Shown one piece after another: positions 16,097-24,647 of a stretch of DNA of 64,000 bases. The notes beneath the pieces were generated by a model. The model was not told the DNA's origin, made no database searches, and was given only the letters and a program-made list of their open reading frames with translations. Position 1 is the stretch's first letter; each line of letters begins with the position of its first letter. This DNA comes from Streptomyces cellostaticus (lineage in GTDB: Bacteria > Actinomycetota > Actinomycetes > Streptomycetales > Streptomycetaceae). Both the position numbers and the translations under genes were made by a program. The DNA is taken from the NCBI RefSeq assembly GCF_023630175.1, contig NZ_JALLIN010000041.1:1-64000 (forward strand), written 5' to 3'.

Positions 16097-18184
16097 TCAG
16101 CGCTGGGCGGCGGCCAGGGATTCCCGGGCCTCGGCCGCCACGTTCTCGGCGGTGAAGCCGAACTCGCGGAAGAGCACCTTGCCGTCGGCGGAGGCACCGA
16201 AGTGCTCCAGTGAGACGATGCGGCCGGCGTCCCCGACGTACTTGTGCCAGGTCAGCCCGATGCCCGCCTCCACGGCGACACGGGCCTTCACGGACGGCGG
16301 CAGCACGGAGTCCCGGTACCCCTGGTCCTGCTCCTCGAACCACTCCACGCAGGGCATGGACACGACCCGCGTGGGCACGCCCTCGGCCTGCAGCCGCTCC
16401 CGGGCCTCGACGGCCACGTGCACCTCGGAACCGGTGGCGATCAGGACGACCTGCGGCTCGCCGCCCTCGGCCTCCGCCAGGACGTAACCGCCGCGCGCCG
16501 CGGCGTCGTCGGGCTCGTAGATCGGCACGCCCTGCCGGGTCAGCACCAGACCGTGCGGCTGTCCCTTGCCGAACTCCTTGGTGTAGCGCTTGAGGATCTC
16601 GCGCCAGGCGATCGCGGTCTCGTTGGCGTCCGCCGGGCGGACGACGTTCAGGCCGGGGATCGCGCGCAGCGAGGCCAGGTGCTCGACCGGCTGGTGGGTC
16701 GGGCCGTCCTCGCCGAGGCCGATGGAGTCGTGCGTCCACACGTACGTCACCGGCAGGTGCATCAGGGCCGACAGGCGCACCGCGTTGCGCATGTAGTCGG
16801 AGAACACCAGGAAGGTGCCGCCGTAGACGCGGGTGTTGCCGTGCAGGGTGATGCCGTTCATCTCCGCGGCCATGGAGTGCTCGCGGATGCCGAAGTGGAT
16901 CGTGCGGCCGTACGGGTTCGCCTCGGGCAGCGGGTTGCCGGCGGGCAGGAAGGAGCTGTTCTTGTCGATGGTGGTGTTGTTCGACCCGGCGAGGTCGGCG
17001 GAACCGCCCCACAGCTCCGGGATCACCGCGCCGAGGGCCTGGAGCACCTTGCCGGACGCGGCGCGCGTCGCGATGCCCTTGCCCGGCTCGAAGACCGGGA
17101 GCTTCTCCTCCCAGCCGGCCGGCAGCTCGCCCTTGGCGATGCGGTCGAAGTCGGCGGCGCGCTCGGCGTTGCCGTCCCGCCAGAGCTGCAGCGACTTCTC
17201 CCACTCGGCCTTCGCCTGGGCGCCCCGCTCCAGCGCCCCGCGGGTGTGCGCGAGGACCTCGTCCGCGACCTCGAAGCTCCGCTCCGGGTCGAAGCCGAGG
17301 ACCCGCTTGGTGGCCGCGACCTCGTCGTCGCCGAGCGCCGAGCCGTGCGCGGCCTCGGTGTTCTGCGCGTTCGGGGCCGGCCAGGCGATGATCGAGCGCA
17401 TCGCGATGAAGGACGGCCGGTCCGTGACCTGCTTCGCGGCCTCGACGGCGTCGTAGATCGCGTGCGGGTCGAGGTCGCCGTCCGGCTTCGGGGCGACCCG
17501 CTGCACGTGCCAGCCGTAGGCCTCGTACCGCTTGACGGTGTCCTCGGAGACGGCGGTCTCGGTGTCGCCCTCGATCGAGATGTGGTTGTCGTCCCACAGC
17601 AGGATCAGGTTGCCGAGCTTCTGGTGACCGGCCAGCGAGGACGCCTCGGCGGAGATGCCCTCCTGGAGGCAGCCGTCGCCGGCGACGCAGTAGACGAAGT
17701 GGTCGAAGGGCGACTCGCCCTGCGCGGCCTCCGGGTCGAACAGACCGCGCTCGTAGCGGGCGGCCATCGCCATGCCCACCGCGTTGGCCACGCCCTGGCC
17801 CAGCGGGCCGGTCGTGGTCTCCACACCCTTGGTGTGCCCGTACTCCGGGTGGCCCGGGGTCTTCGAGCCCCAGGTGCGGAAGGACTCCAGGTCCGCCAGC
17901 TCCAGGCCGAAACCGGCCAGGTAGAGCTGCGTGTAGAGGGTCAGGGACGAGTGGCCGGCGGACAGCACGAAGCGGTCGCGGCCGACCCACTCCGGGTCGG
18001 CCGGGTCGTGCCGCATCACCTTCTGGAAGAGGGTGTACGCGGCCGGGGCCAGGCTCATCGCCGTACCGGGATGGCCGTTGCCGACCTTCTGTACGGCGTC
18101 GGCGGCCAGGACCCGGGCGGTGTCCACGGCCCGCTGGTCCAGCTCGGTCCATTCAAGGTCTGTGGTGGTCGGCTTGGTGCTCAC
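16097..18184 (-). CDS. tkt: Transketolase
   Basis: 695 aa thiamine-diphosphate enzyme. Motifs in order: GNGHPGTAMSLAPAAY with the active-site His near residue 38, TPP-binding GDGCLQEGISAEASSLAGHQ (about 170), the pyrimidine domain HDSIGLGEDGPTHQPVEHLA (about 490) and the C-terminal TGSEVHVAVEA. Full length. It starts with GTG 18184 behind AGGAG. As first gene of the operon it shares a 364-bp divergent promoter region with ctaB. Confidence 0.96.
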   Translation of the reverse strand: MSTKPTTTDLEWTELDQRAVDTARVLAADAVQKVGNGHPGTAMSLAPAAYTLFQKVMRHDPADPEWVGRDRFVLSAGHSSLTLYTQLYLAGFGLELADLESFRTWGSKTPGHPEYGHTKGVETTTGPLGQGVANAVGMAMAARYERGLFDPEAAQGESPFDHFVYCVAGDGCLQEGISAEASSLAGHQKLGNLILLWDDNHISIEGDTETAVSEDTVKRYEAYGWHVQRVAPKPDGDLDPHAIYDAVEAAKQVTDRPSFIAMRSIIAWPAPNAQNTEAAHGSALGDDEVAATKRVLGFDPERSFEVADEVLAHTRGALERGAQAKAEWEKSLQLWRDGNAERAADFDRIAKGELPAGWEEKLPVFEPGKGIATRAASGKVLQALGAVIPELWGGSADLAGSNNTTIDKNSSFLPAGNPLPEANPYGRTIHFGIREHSMAAEMNGITLHGNTRVYGGTFLVFSDYMRNAVRLSALMHLPVTYVWTHDSIGLGEDGPTHQPVEHLASLRAIPGLNVVRPADANETAIAWREILKRYTKEFGKGQPHGLVLTRQGVPIYEPDDAAARGGYVLAEAEGGEPQVVLIATGSEVHVAVEARERLQAEGVPTRVVSMPCVEWFEEQDQGYRDSVLPPSVKARVAVEAGIGLTWHKYVGDAGRIVSLEHFGASADGKVLFREFGFTAENVAAEARESLAAAQR

Positions 18185-18548
18185 CCTGGGTCAGGGCTCC
18201 TCTCCACATGTCGGTCGCCGGCCCTGGGGGCGTGCCCCCTCCCGGCCGCCGGTGTGCACTGCCCGCCCACCGGCCGTCACGAGCCTACCCCCGTGAGGAC
18301 GTGCGTTTTTTCGAGTTCATTACAGACTGCCGGGACTCTCGGGCATCCGCCTCCCGACCGGCCGACAGCGCATTTGGCAGATGAATACGGAGCCGCTCAT
18401 CCGTCTGCTCAATCGAGCTCCACCGCACCTCGGACGGGCGCTCCGCCAACACGACCCCACCCCCGCGAAGGACGGGGTATGGGCAACGTCTAAAGTGGCG
18501 TGGTACGCGCGAGCCCTCACCCGGCCTTCATGAGGGAGGCTCGCTGGG
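18185..18548. other. Divergent tkt / ctaB intergenic region (364 bp)
   Basis: No credible gene. It must hold the leftward tkt promoter and the rightward ctaB promoter. An AT-rich patch (about 18303-18325, GTTTTTTCGAGTTCATTACA) lies in its centre, and TAAAGT at 18491-18496 could be a -10 hexamer for ctaB. I see no convincing inverted repeat. Confidence 0.4.
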
Positions 18549-19553
18549 ATGTCTCTGTCAGGGGTGTGCGTGACGGCCGTCGAATCCCGTCCTGGGGGCA
18601 CCTCCCAGGCCCTTCAGGCGCTCGGGGAGGGTGTGGTTCGTGAGGAGAGCCAGAGCCCGGTTCACCGGCCGTTCGGGGCCCGTGTCAAGGCGTTCGTGGC
18701 GCTGACCAAGCCGCGGATCATCGAGCTGCTGCTCATCACCACCGTTCCGGTGATGTTCCTCGCCCAGCAGGGCGTGCCCGACCTGAAGCTGGTGCTGCTC
18801 ACCTGCGTCGGCGGCTACCTCTCGGCGGGCGGCGCCAACGCGCTGAACATGTACATCGACCGGGACATCGACGCCCTGATGGACCGCACCGCGCAGCGGC
18901 CGCTGGTGACGGGCATGGTCAGCCCGCTCGAGTGCCTGGTCTTCGGCATCACCCTGGCCGTCGTCTCGACGCTGCTGTTCGGGCTGACCGTCAACTGGCT
19001 GTCCGCCTGGCTGTCACTCGGGGCGCTCCTCTTCTACGTCGTCGTCTACACGATGATCCTCAAGCGGCGCACCTCGCAGAACATCGTCTGGGGCGGCATC
19101 GCCGGCTGCCTGCCGGTGCTGATCGGCTGGTCCTCGGTGACCGACTCGATGTCCTGGGCGCCCGTCGTCCTCTTCCTCGTCATGTTCTTCTGGACGCCGC
19201 CGCACTACTGGCCGCTGTCCATGAAGGTCAAGGAGGACTACGCGCGCGTGGGCGTGCCGATGCTCCCGGTCATCGCCTCCAACAAGGTGGTCGCCCGGCA
19301 GATCGTCATCTACAGCTGGGTGATGGTCGCCGTCTCCCTGCTGCTCACCCCCCTCGGTTACACCGGCTGGTTCTACACGGCGGTCGCCCTCGCGGCCGGC
19401 GGCTTCTGGCTGTGGGAGGCGCACGGTCTGCAGAACCGGGCGAAGGCCGAGGTGACGGGTGTGAAGCTCAAGGAGATGCGGCTGTTCCACTGGTCCATCA
19501 CCTATGTCTCCATCCTCTTCGTCGCGGTCGCCGTCGACCCCTTCCTGCGCTGA
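18549..19553 (+). CDS. ctaB: Protoheme IX farnesyltransferase (heme O synthase)
   Basis: 334 aa UbiA-family membrane prenyltransferase that adds a farnesyl group to heme B to make heme O for cytochrome c oxidase. The aspartate-rich NMYIDRDIDALMDRT and the second motif YTMILKRRTSQNIVWGG are present, with about nine predicted helices. ATG 18549 has GGGAGG nine bases upstream; GTG at 18570 is an alternative start. The first 50 residues are hydrophilic and variable. ctaA, the next enzyme of the pathway, lies 1.7 kb away in the opposite direction. Confidence 0.93.
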   Translation: MSLSGVCVTAVESRPGGTSQALQALGEGVVREESQSPVHRPFGARVKAFVALTKPRIIELLLITTVPVMFLAQQGVPDLKLVLLTCVGGYLSAGGANALNMYIDRDIDALMDRTAQRPLVTGMVSPLECLVFGITLAVVSTLLFGLTVNWLSAWLSLGALLFYVVVYTMILKRRTSQNIVWGGIAGCLPVLIGWSSVTDSMSWAPVVLFLVMFFWTPPHYWPLSMKVKEDYARVGVPMLPVIASNKVVARQIVIYSWVMVAVSLLLTPLGYTGWFYTAVALAAGGFWLWEAHGLQNRAKAEVTGVKLKEMRLFHWSITYVSILFVAVAVDPFLR

Positions 19554-19622
19554 CCCGCGCCGGGCGCACGTCACAGCGCCCTGCTCTCGCCAGTCGATCT
19601 ACCCGTGAGTAGCATCCTGTTC

Positions 19623-19955
19623 ATGGCAGACACGCAGCAGGTTGACCCCAAGGACGAGCGCAGGGCGGCGAAGCTGGCCCGGCACATCGGCGCCTTCGCC
19701 AAGGCCCACGGCGGAGCCGAGGGCCAGGTGGCCCACATCGGCGAGCGCGGAGCCCGCATCGTGCTCGTCGGCGAGGACGGCGGCTGGGGCGACCTGGTGG
19801 CGCCCAGCACCGCCGTCGCCGAGCAGGCCGTCGAGCGGGCCGGCATCACCGTCCACGAGTCCTTCGACGGCGAGTTCGCGGCGAAGGTGACCACCGGCCG
19901 CTACGAGTGGAGCCGGATGGCGGGCCTCCAGCTCGGCGGCCCGGCCAACGGCTGA
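19623..19955 (+). CDS. Conserved small hypothetical protein (110 aa)
   Basis: Small soluble protein with an N-terminal helix rich in Lys/Arg (ERRAAKLARHIGAFAKAHGG) and then a compact alternating segment (QVAHIGERGARIVLVGEDGGWGDLVAPS). No signal or membrane helix. I know no function for it. An upstream in-frame GTG at 19605 would add six residues; ATG 19623 was chosen for its fit to a clean N terminus. It lies 69 bases after ctaB on the same strand and may be co-transcribed. Confidence 0.75.
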   Translation: MADTQQVDPKDERRAAKLARHIGAFAKAHGGAEGQVAHIGERGARIVLVGEDGGWGDLVAPSTAVAEQAVERAGITVHESFDGEFAAKVTTGRYEWSRMAGLQLGGPANG

Positions 19956-20050
19956 CGCCGGGCCCGGTTCGCGGGACCCGGGGCGACACCGGATCACGGG
20001 TTCACCCGTTAGGCCCTGCAAGAAGCGCAGCGCCTCCACGGGGAGCCCGC

Positions 20051-21157
20051 ATGATCGAAACGCCGTCCCTCGTGGACCAGTACTGCCACGGCGTGCTGCG
20101 CACCGAGCTGGGCCTCGGCACCTTCGAGACCCGGCTCGCGCGGACCGAGGGACCGCCCGCGCCGGGCACCACCCTCTTCGACACCCAGACCGGCTTCGCC
20201 GTACGCCGCTGGTGCCCGCCCCTGCTCGGCCTGGAACCGCACTGCCCGCCCGCCCGGTACCTGGCCCGGCGCCGGGAACTGGGCGTGCTGGAGGCGGGCC
20301 GCCGGCTGCTGCGGGGCAGCGGGATCAGCACCTACCTCGTCGACACGGGCCTGCCCGGCGACCTGACGGGCCCGGCGGAGCTGGCGTCCGCCGGTGACGC
20401 CGAGGCCCACGAGATCGTCCGCCTGGAACTCCTCGCCGAACAGGTCGCGGACACCTCGGGCACCGTCGAGGGCTTCCTCGCCAACCTCGCCGAGTCGGTG
20501 CACGGGGCCGCCGCCGAGGCGGTCGCCTTCACCTCCGTCGCCGGCCTCCGGCACGGCCTGGCCCTCGCCCCCGAGCCGCCGGGCCCGGGCGAGGTGCGGG
20601 GCGCGGCCGGCCGCTGGCTCGCCGGGCGGCGGGTGGGCGGGGCGCTGACCGACCCGGTGCTGCTGCGGCACCTGCTGTGGATCGCGGTCGCCTCGGGGCG
20701 GCCCCTCCAGATCCACGCCGGGCTGGGCGAGCCCGGCTCCCGCATCGACCGCACCGATCCGGTGCTGCTCACCGACTTCGTGCGCGCCACGGCCGGGCTC
20801 GGCACCGACCTGATCCTGCTGCACGGCTACCCGTACCACCGCCACGCCGCGCACCTCGCCGGAGTCTTCCCGCACGTCTACACCGACTCCGGCGCGGCCC
20901 TCGTGCGCACCGGCGCCCGCGCGGTCACCGTCCTCGCCGAGATCCTCGAACTGGCACCGTTCGGCAAGGTCCTCTTCTCCAGCGGCGCCCACGGCCTGCC
21001 CGAGCTGCATGTCGTGGCCGCGCTGCTGTTCCGGGAGGCCCTGGGACGGGTGCTGGGCACCTGGGTCGCCGAGGACGCGTGGTCCCCGGACGACGCCCGG
21101 CGGGTGGCCCGGATGGTCGCGGCGGACAACGCCCGGCGGGTCTACGCCCTGGGCTGA
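20051..21157 (+). CDS. Amidohydrolase-family protein (metal-dependent hydrolase)
   Basis: 368 aa. Amidohydrolase-2-type barrel: DQYCHGVLRTE near the N terminus, QIHAGLGEPGSRIDRTDP with a metal-binding His, LLHGYPYHRHAAHLAGVFPHVYTDSG, and FSSGAHGLPELH. The last segments resemble the N-terminal amidohydrolase half of FluG-like proteins. Start ATG 20051 follows GGGAGCCCGC. The substrate cannot be inferred. Four copies of a 7-bp tandem repeat begin at its stop codon. Confidence 0.8.
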   Translation: MIETPSLVDQYCHGVLRTELGLGTFETRLARTEGPPAPGTTLFDTQTGFAVRRWCPPLLGLEPHCPPARYLARRRELGVLEAGRRLLRGSGISTYLVDTGLPGDLTGPAELASAGDAEAHEIVRLELLAEQVADTSGTVEGFLANLAESVHGAAAEAVAFTSVAGLRHGLALAPEPPGPGEVRGAAGRWLAGRRVGGALTDPVLLRHLLWIAVASGRPLQIHAGLGEPGSRIDRTDPVLLTDFVRATAGLGTDLILLHGYPYHRHAAHLAGVFPHVYTDSGAALVRTGARAVTVLAEILELAPFGKVLFSSGAHGLPELHVVAALLFREALGRVLGTWVAEDAWSPDDARRVARMVAADNARRVYALG

Positions 21158-21184
21158 GGGCTGAGGGCTGAGGGCTGAGGGCTG
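21151..21184 (+). repeat. 7-bp tandem repeat at the end of the amidohydrolase gene
   Basis: Four exact copies of GGGCTGA (21151-21178) and a partial fifth. The gene's TGA stop lies within the first copy, so changes in copy number would not alter the protein. It falls between convergent genes (amidohydrolase and ctaA). Confidence 0.9.
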
Positions 21185-21237
21185 TGCGGCGGCGCGTGGG
21201 CCGGCGACCGAGGCGCCGGCCACCGCGTGCGGATGGC

Positions 21238-22248
21238 TCAGGCGGGCGTGCCCACCGCCACCTCGGCCGACGGTCCGGGCAGGCCGGGGGCGGCGCCGGG
21301 GCGCTCCCGGAGCGACAGCAGCACCCGCAGCACGCCGATCCACACCAGGCACGAGCCGAGCATGTGCAGACCGACGAGGACCTCGGGCAGGTGGGTGAAG
21401 TACTGCACGTAGCCGATGACGCCCTGCCCGAGCAGGATCAGAAACAGCTCCCGGGTGCGTGCCAGGGGCCCGCCGGGCGCGTCCACCGCCTTGAGCACGA
21501 ACCACAGCGCGAACGTCAGCGTCACCACGATCCACGCGAGCACGGCGTGCAGCTTGGAGACGCTCTCCCAGTCGATCGGGATCCGCTCGACCTGCGAGGA
21601 GTCGCCCGCGTGCGGCCCGGCCCCGGTCACCACCGTGCCGACCGCGATGAGCAGCACCGACGCCGCCACCAGGAACCACACGAGCTGCTGCACCGCCTTG
21701 CCGACCAGCGGACGCGGCGTCCCGTCGCCCTCACGGGTGCGCTGCCACAGCACCGTGGCGACCGCGATCAGCGCCGAGGAGAGCAGGAAGTGCGCGGCGA
21801 CCGTGTACGGGTTCAGGCCGACCAGGACGACGACGCCGCCGAGCACCGCGTTGCCCATGACCACCCAGAACTGCGCCCAGCCCAGCCGGGTCAGGCTGCG
21901 CCGGCGCGGCTTCTCGGCACGCGCGGCGACGATCGCCCAGCCGACGGCCGCGCACAGCACGTACGTCAGCATCCGGTTGCCGAACTCGACGACCCCGTGG
22001 AAGCCCATGGCCCGGGTGGTGGTCAGCGAGTCGTCGGTGCAGGTCGGCCAGGTCGGGCAGCCGAGGCCCGAACCGGTGAGGCGGACCGCGCCGCCGGTGA
22101 CCACGATGACCACCGACATGACGAGCGCGGCGAGCGCCGCCCGCCGGACGGTCCGGGGATCCGGTGTCCAGCGGTCGGCGATGAGGGCGAGCGGGTTGCG
22201 CAGCGCCGCGATGGCGGCGGCGCGGGTCAGCTTTGGCACGTGCACCAT
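21238..22248 (-). CDS. ctaA: Heme A synthase
   Basis: 336 aa, eight predicted membrane helices. CtaA/Cox15 oxidises the C8 methyl of heme O to heme A. It contains the duplicated heme-ligand histidines (EFGNRML context FHGVVEFGNR, and LHAVLAWIVV, AAHFLL, GLHMLGSCL) and the extracellular cysteine pair GCPTWPTC, typical of the Gram-positive type. I use ATG 22248 (MVHVPKLTRA); a GTG at 22269 would add seven residues. It runs convergent to the amidohydrolase gene. Confidence 0.94.
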   Translation of the reverse strand: MVHVPKLTRAAAIAALRNPLALIADRWTPDPRTVRRAALAALVMSVVIVVTGGAVRLTGSGLGCPTWPTCTDDSLTTTRAMGFHGVVEFGNRMLTYVLCAAVGWAIVAARAEKPRRRSLTRLGWAQFWVVMGNAVLGGVVVLVGLNPYTVAAHFLLSSALIAVATVLWQRTREGDGTPRPLVGKAVQQLVWFLVAASVLLIAVGTVVTGAGPHAGDSSQVERIPIDWESVSKLHAVLAWIVVTLTFALWFVLKAVDAPGGPLARTRELFLILLGQGVIGYVQYFTHLPEVLVGLHMLGSCLVWIGVLRVLLSLRERPGAAPGLPGPSAEVAVGTPA

Positions 22249-22294
22249 GGTAGGCCGCCGCTTGTGCACGCGTTCACGAGGGTCCGCCGCGGCC

Positions 22295-23068
22295 TCACTC
22301 CCAGCGGAAGGACTTCCCCGCCGCGGCCAGTCCCAGGACCGCCCACACCGCGAGGATCCCCAGGTCGCCCCAGGGCACCGCGGCCCCGTGCTGGAGGACG
22401 TCCCGCAGGCCGCCGGAGAGCGCCGAGATCGGCAGCAGGCCGAGCACGTGCTGACCGGCCGGGCCGAACTTCTCCAGTGGGACGACGACCCCGCCGCCGA
22501 CGAGCAGCAGCAGGAAGACCAGGTTGGCCGCGGCCAGTGTGGCCTCGGCCTTCAGCGTGCCCGCCATCAGCAGGCCGAGCCCGGAGAAGGCTGCCGTGCC
22601 GAGGACCAGCAGGAGCACGACGGCGAAGGGGCTGCCGTGCGGGGACCAGCCGAGGGCGAACGCGATCACGGTCAGCAGGATCACCTGAAGGATCTCGGTG
22701 ACCAGCACCGACGCCGTCTTGGCGGCCATCAGTCCCCAGCGGGGCAGCGGGGAGGAGGCCAGCCGCTTGAGCACGCCGTAGCGGCGCTCGAAGCCGGTCG
22801 CGATGGCCTGCCCGGTGAACGCCGTGGACATCACGGCGAGGGCCAGGACGCCGGGCGCGAGGAAGTCCACGGCCTTGCCCTCGCCGGTGTCCACGACGTC
22901 CACGGAGCTGAAGAGCACCAGCAGCAGCGTCGGGATCACGACCGTCAGCAGCAGTTGCTCGCCGTTGCGCAGCAGCATCCGGGTCTCCAGCGCCGCCTGT
23001 GCCGCGATCATGCGGGGGAGGGGCGCCGCGCCCGGCTTGGGGGTGTAGGTACCCGGCCCGGCGGTCAT
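22295..23068 (-). CDS. ABC-2 type transporter permease
   Basis: 257 aa with six predicted membrane helices; ABC-2 membrane fold (TLLLVLFSSVDVV, VMSTAFTGQAIATGFERRYGVLKRLASSPLPRWGLM). Forms an exporter with the upstream ATPase. ATG 23068 overlaps as ATGA with the stop of the last of two mini-ORFs generated by the upstream 92-bp duplication. Without the duplication it would overlap the ATPase stop directly. The N terminus contains MTAGPGTYTPKPG, whose first residues match the start of the repeat-encoded peptides (MTA). Confidence 0.92.
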   Translation of the reverse strand: MTAGPGTYTPKPGAAPLPRMIAAQAALETRMLLRNGEQLLLTVVIPTLLLVLFSSVDVVDTGEGKAVDFLAPGVLALAVMSTAFTGQAIATGFERRYGVLKRLASSPLPRWGLMAAKTASVLVTEILQVILLTVIAFALGWSPHGSPFAVVLLLVLGTAAFSGLGLLMAGTLKAEATLAAANLVFLLLLVGGGVVVPLEKFGPAGQHVLGLLPISALSGGLRDVLQHGAAVPWGDLGILAVWAVLGLAAAGKSFRWE

Positions 23069-23160
23069 GAACGCAGCTCCTTGCCCGTGATCTCCAGGCT
23101 GTGGCCTCCCGGGGGGCGACCCCCGGACCCCCGGCCGGTCTCCGTGCGGGACGCGGTCAT
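23065..23160 (-). CDS. Mini-ORF 2 created by the 92-bp duplication (31 aa)
   Basis: Same peptide as mini-ORF 1; the single base difference between copies is synonymous. ATG 23160 overlaps the stop of mini-ORF 1, and its own TGA overlaps the ATG of the ABC-2 permease at 23068, giving a four-cistron chain of ATGA overlaps. Confidence 0.45.
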   Translation of the reverse strand: MTASRTETGRGSGGRPPGGHSLEITGKELRS

Positions 23161-23252
23161 GAACGCAGCTCCTTGCCCGTGATCTCCAGGCTGTGCCCTC
23201 CCGGGGGGCGACCCCCGGACCCCCGGCCGGTCTCCGTGCGGGACGCGGTCAT
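23157..23252 (-). CDS. Mini-ORF 1 created by the 92-bp duplication (31 aa)
   Basis: ATG 23252 overlaps the ATPase stop (ATGA). The peptide begins MTASRTETGRGSGG and ends LEITGKELRS, i.e. the N terminus probably of an ancestral permease start joined to a copy of the ATPase C terminus. Its stop again overlaps the next ATG. It may act only as a link for translational coupling; no independent function is suggested. Confidence 0.45.
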   Translation of the reverse strand: MTASRTETGRGSGGRPPGGHSLEITGKELRS

Positions 23253-24172
23253 GAACGCAGCTCCTTGCCCGTGATCTCCAGAAAGACGTCCTCCAGGGTG
23301 TGCCGCTCCACCGAGATGCGGTCCGGCATCACCCCGTGCTGGGCGCACCACGAGGTCACCGTGGCCAGCAGTTGCGGGTTCACCTTGCCGACGACCCGGT
23401 AGGCGCCGGGCGTCAGCTCCGCGGCCGTGCAGTCGGCGGGCAGCGCCTTCAGCAGCGAGGCCACGTCGAGGCCGGGACGGCCGGTGAAGCGCAGGGTGTT
23501 CTCGGCGCCGCCCTTGCACAGCTCCTCCGGGGAGCCCTGGGTGATGACACGGCCGCCGTCGATGATCGCCACGTCGTCGGCGAGCTGCTCGGCCTCTTCC
23601 ATGTAGTGCGTGGTGAGGATCACCGAGACGCCGTCGGCGCGCAGGTCCCGCACCAGGTCCCAGGTGGCCCGGCGGGCCTGCGGGTCGAGGCCCGCCGTCG
23701 GCTCGTCCAGGAACACCAGCTCAGGGCGCCCGACCACGGCCATGGCGAGCGCGAGCCGCTGCTGCTGGCCGCCGGACAGCCGCCGGTAGGAGGTCCGGCC
23801 GCAGGAGCCGAGCCCGAGGCGCTCCATCAGCGCGTCCACGTCCAGCGGGTGCGCGTGCAGTGCGGCGATGTGCCGCAGCATCTCGTCGGCCCGGGCGCCG
23901 GAGTACACGCCGCCGGACTGCAGCATCACGCCGATCCGGGGGCGCAGCTCGGCGGACTGCCGTACCGGGTCGAGGCCCAGGACGCGCACCGTGCCGGAAT
24001 CCGGCTTCCGGTACCCCTCGCAGGTCTCGACCGTGGTGGTCTTCCCCGCCCCGTTGGGGCCGAGTACGGCGGTCACACCCGCCCGGGCCACCAGGTCCAG
24101 CCCGTCCACCGCGGTCTTGTCGCCGTACCGCTTCACCAAGGCCTGGACCTGGACCACGGGCTCGCTTCGCAT
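23249..24172 (-). CDS. ABC transporter ATP-binding protein (drug-exporter type)
   Basis: 307 aa. Walker A GPNGAGKTTT, signature LSGGQQQRLALAMAV, Walker B LVFLDEPTAGLDP, switch region LTTHYMEEAEQLAD, and a DUF4162-like C-terminal domain. Belongs to the DrrA-like group that pairs with ABC-2 permeases. ATG 24172 gives MRSEPVVQVQALVKRYGD, which matches family starts; upstream in-frame sequence to 24400 is not conserved. It is divergent from the suf operon. Confidence 0.93.
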   Translation of the reverse strand: MRSEPVVQVQALVKRYGDKTAVDGLDLVARAGVTAVLGPNGAGKTTTVETCEGYRKPDSGTVRVLGLDPVRQSAELRPRIGVMLQSGGVYSGARADEMLRHIAALHAHPLDVDALMERLGLGSCGRTSYRRLSGGQQQRLALAMAVVGRPELVFLDEPTAGLDPQARRATWDLVRDLRADGVSVILTTHYMEEAEQLADDVAIIDGGRVITQGSPEELCKGGAENTLRFTGRPGLDVASLLKALPADCTAAELTPGAYRVVGKVNPQLLATVTSWCAQHGVMPDRISVERHTLEDVFLEITGKELRS

Positions 24173-24574
24173 GAACCCAGAGTCTAGGGACGCGGCCGGG
24201 CGTTCGGGCGTGGGGGTACCGGAACTCCCGCCCGCGGGGCCGGCGCGGCGGGAGCACCACTGCGCGGGCCACCCGCCGCGCCGCCGTCCGCCACCGGCCG
24301 GGCCGAGCACGTCGAGCAGCGCCTGGACGGCGGCGACGGCGCCCGCGTTCACCCGGCCGAGGGAACTCGGCGAGGAATGCGCGGGACGCCCTCGCCGCAC
24401 CCGGCACCGAGCCGGCCCGGCTGCTCGGCCATGCCGTCCCGGGGGGCAAGAGGGCCGGTCGGAGAGGGGTGGACACGGCCCCGGAGTCCGCCCGGCCGGC
24501 GTGCGCGGCGCCGGCGAATCGCCTGGCCGGGGCGGCCGGAATGATCGATCAGAAGATCGTTTCCGCAGGTCGGA
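24173..24574. other. Gene-free part of the ABC / sufR divergent region
   Basis: About 400 bases between the exporter ATPase and the regulatory sites of sufR. Long open frames cross it on both strands but have the composition of random GC-rich DNA and no recognisable family. A leftward segment near 24290-24400 (GRVNAGAVAAVQALLDVL) looks faintly protein-like but lacks a start; I do not call it. Confidence 0.5.
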
Positions 24575-24588
24575 TTAGGTATGCCTAA
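24575..24588. promoter_or_regulatory. 14-bp inverted repeat upstream of sufR
   Basis: TTAGG-TATG-CCTAA, 73 bases before the sufR start. Half sites TTAGG/CCTAA are those of the DtxR/IdeR/DmdR iron box, but the spacing here is 4 instead of 9 bases, and only about 12 of 19 positions fit that consensus. It is a candidate site for an iron- or redox-responsive regulator of the suf operon or of the divergent exporter. Confidence 0.35.
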
Positions 24589-24647
24589 GTGACGCAGGGC
24601 ACCGGGGGGTGATCCGGACGGCGCTTGTCAGCCTCCGAGGAATTACG

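Larger units (their letters stand above)
23065..23282 (-). repeat. 92-bp tandem duplication at an ABC ATPase/permease junction
   Basis: Two complete 92-bp units (23065-23156, 23157-23248) plus a third copy of the first 34 bases (23249-23282). The complete units differ at one base (GGC versus GGG in a Gly codon). Each unit holds the last codons of the ATPase gene (EITGKELRS), its TGA, and an overlapping ATG, so each copy creates a short coupled ORF. The third partial copy is the real end of the ATPase gene. Confidence 0.95.

Noticed and set aside
24173..24400. N-terminal extension of the exporter ATPase or a separate leftward gene
   Set aside because: No conserved residues, and the ATPase has a well-placed ATG at 24172.
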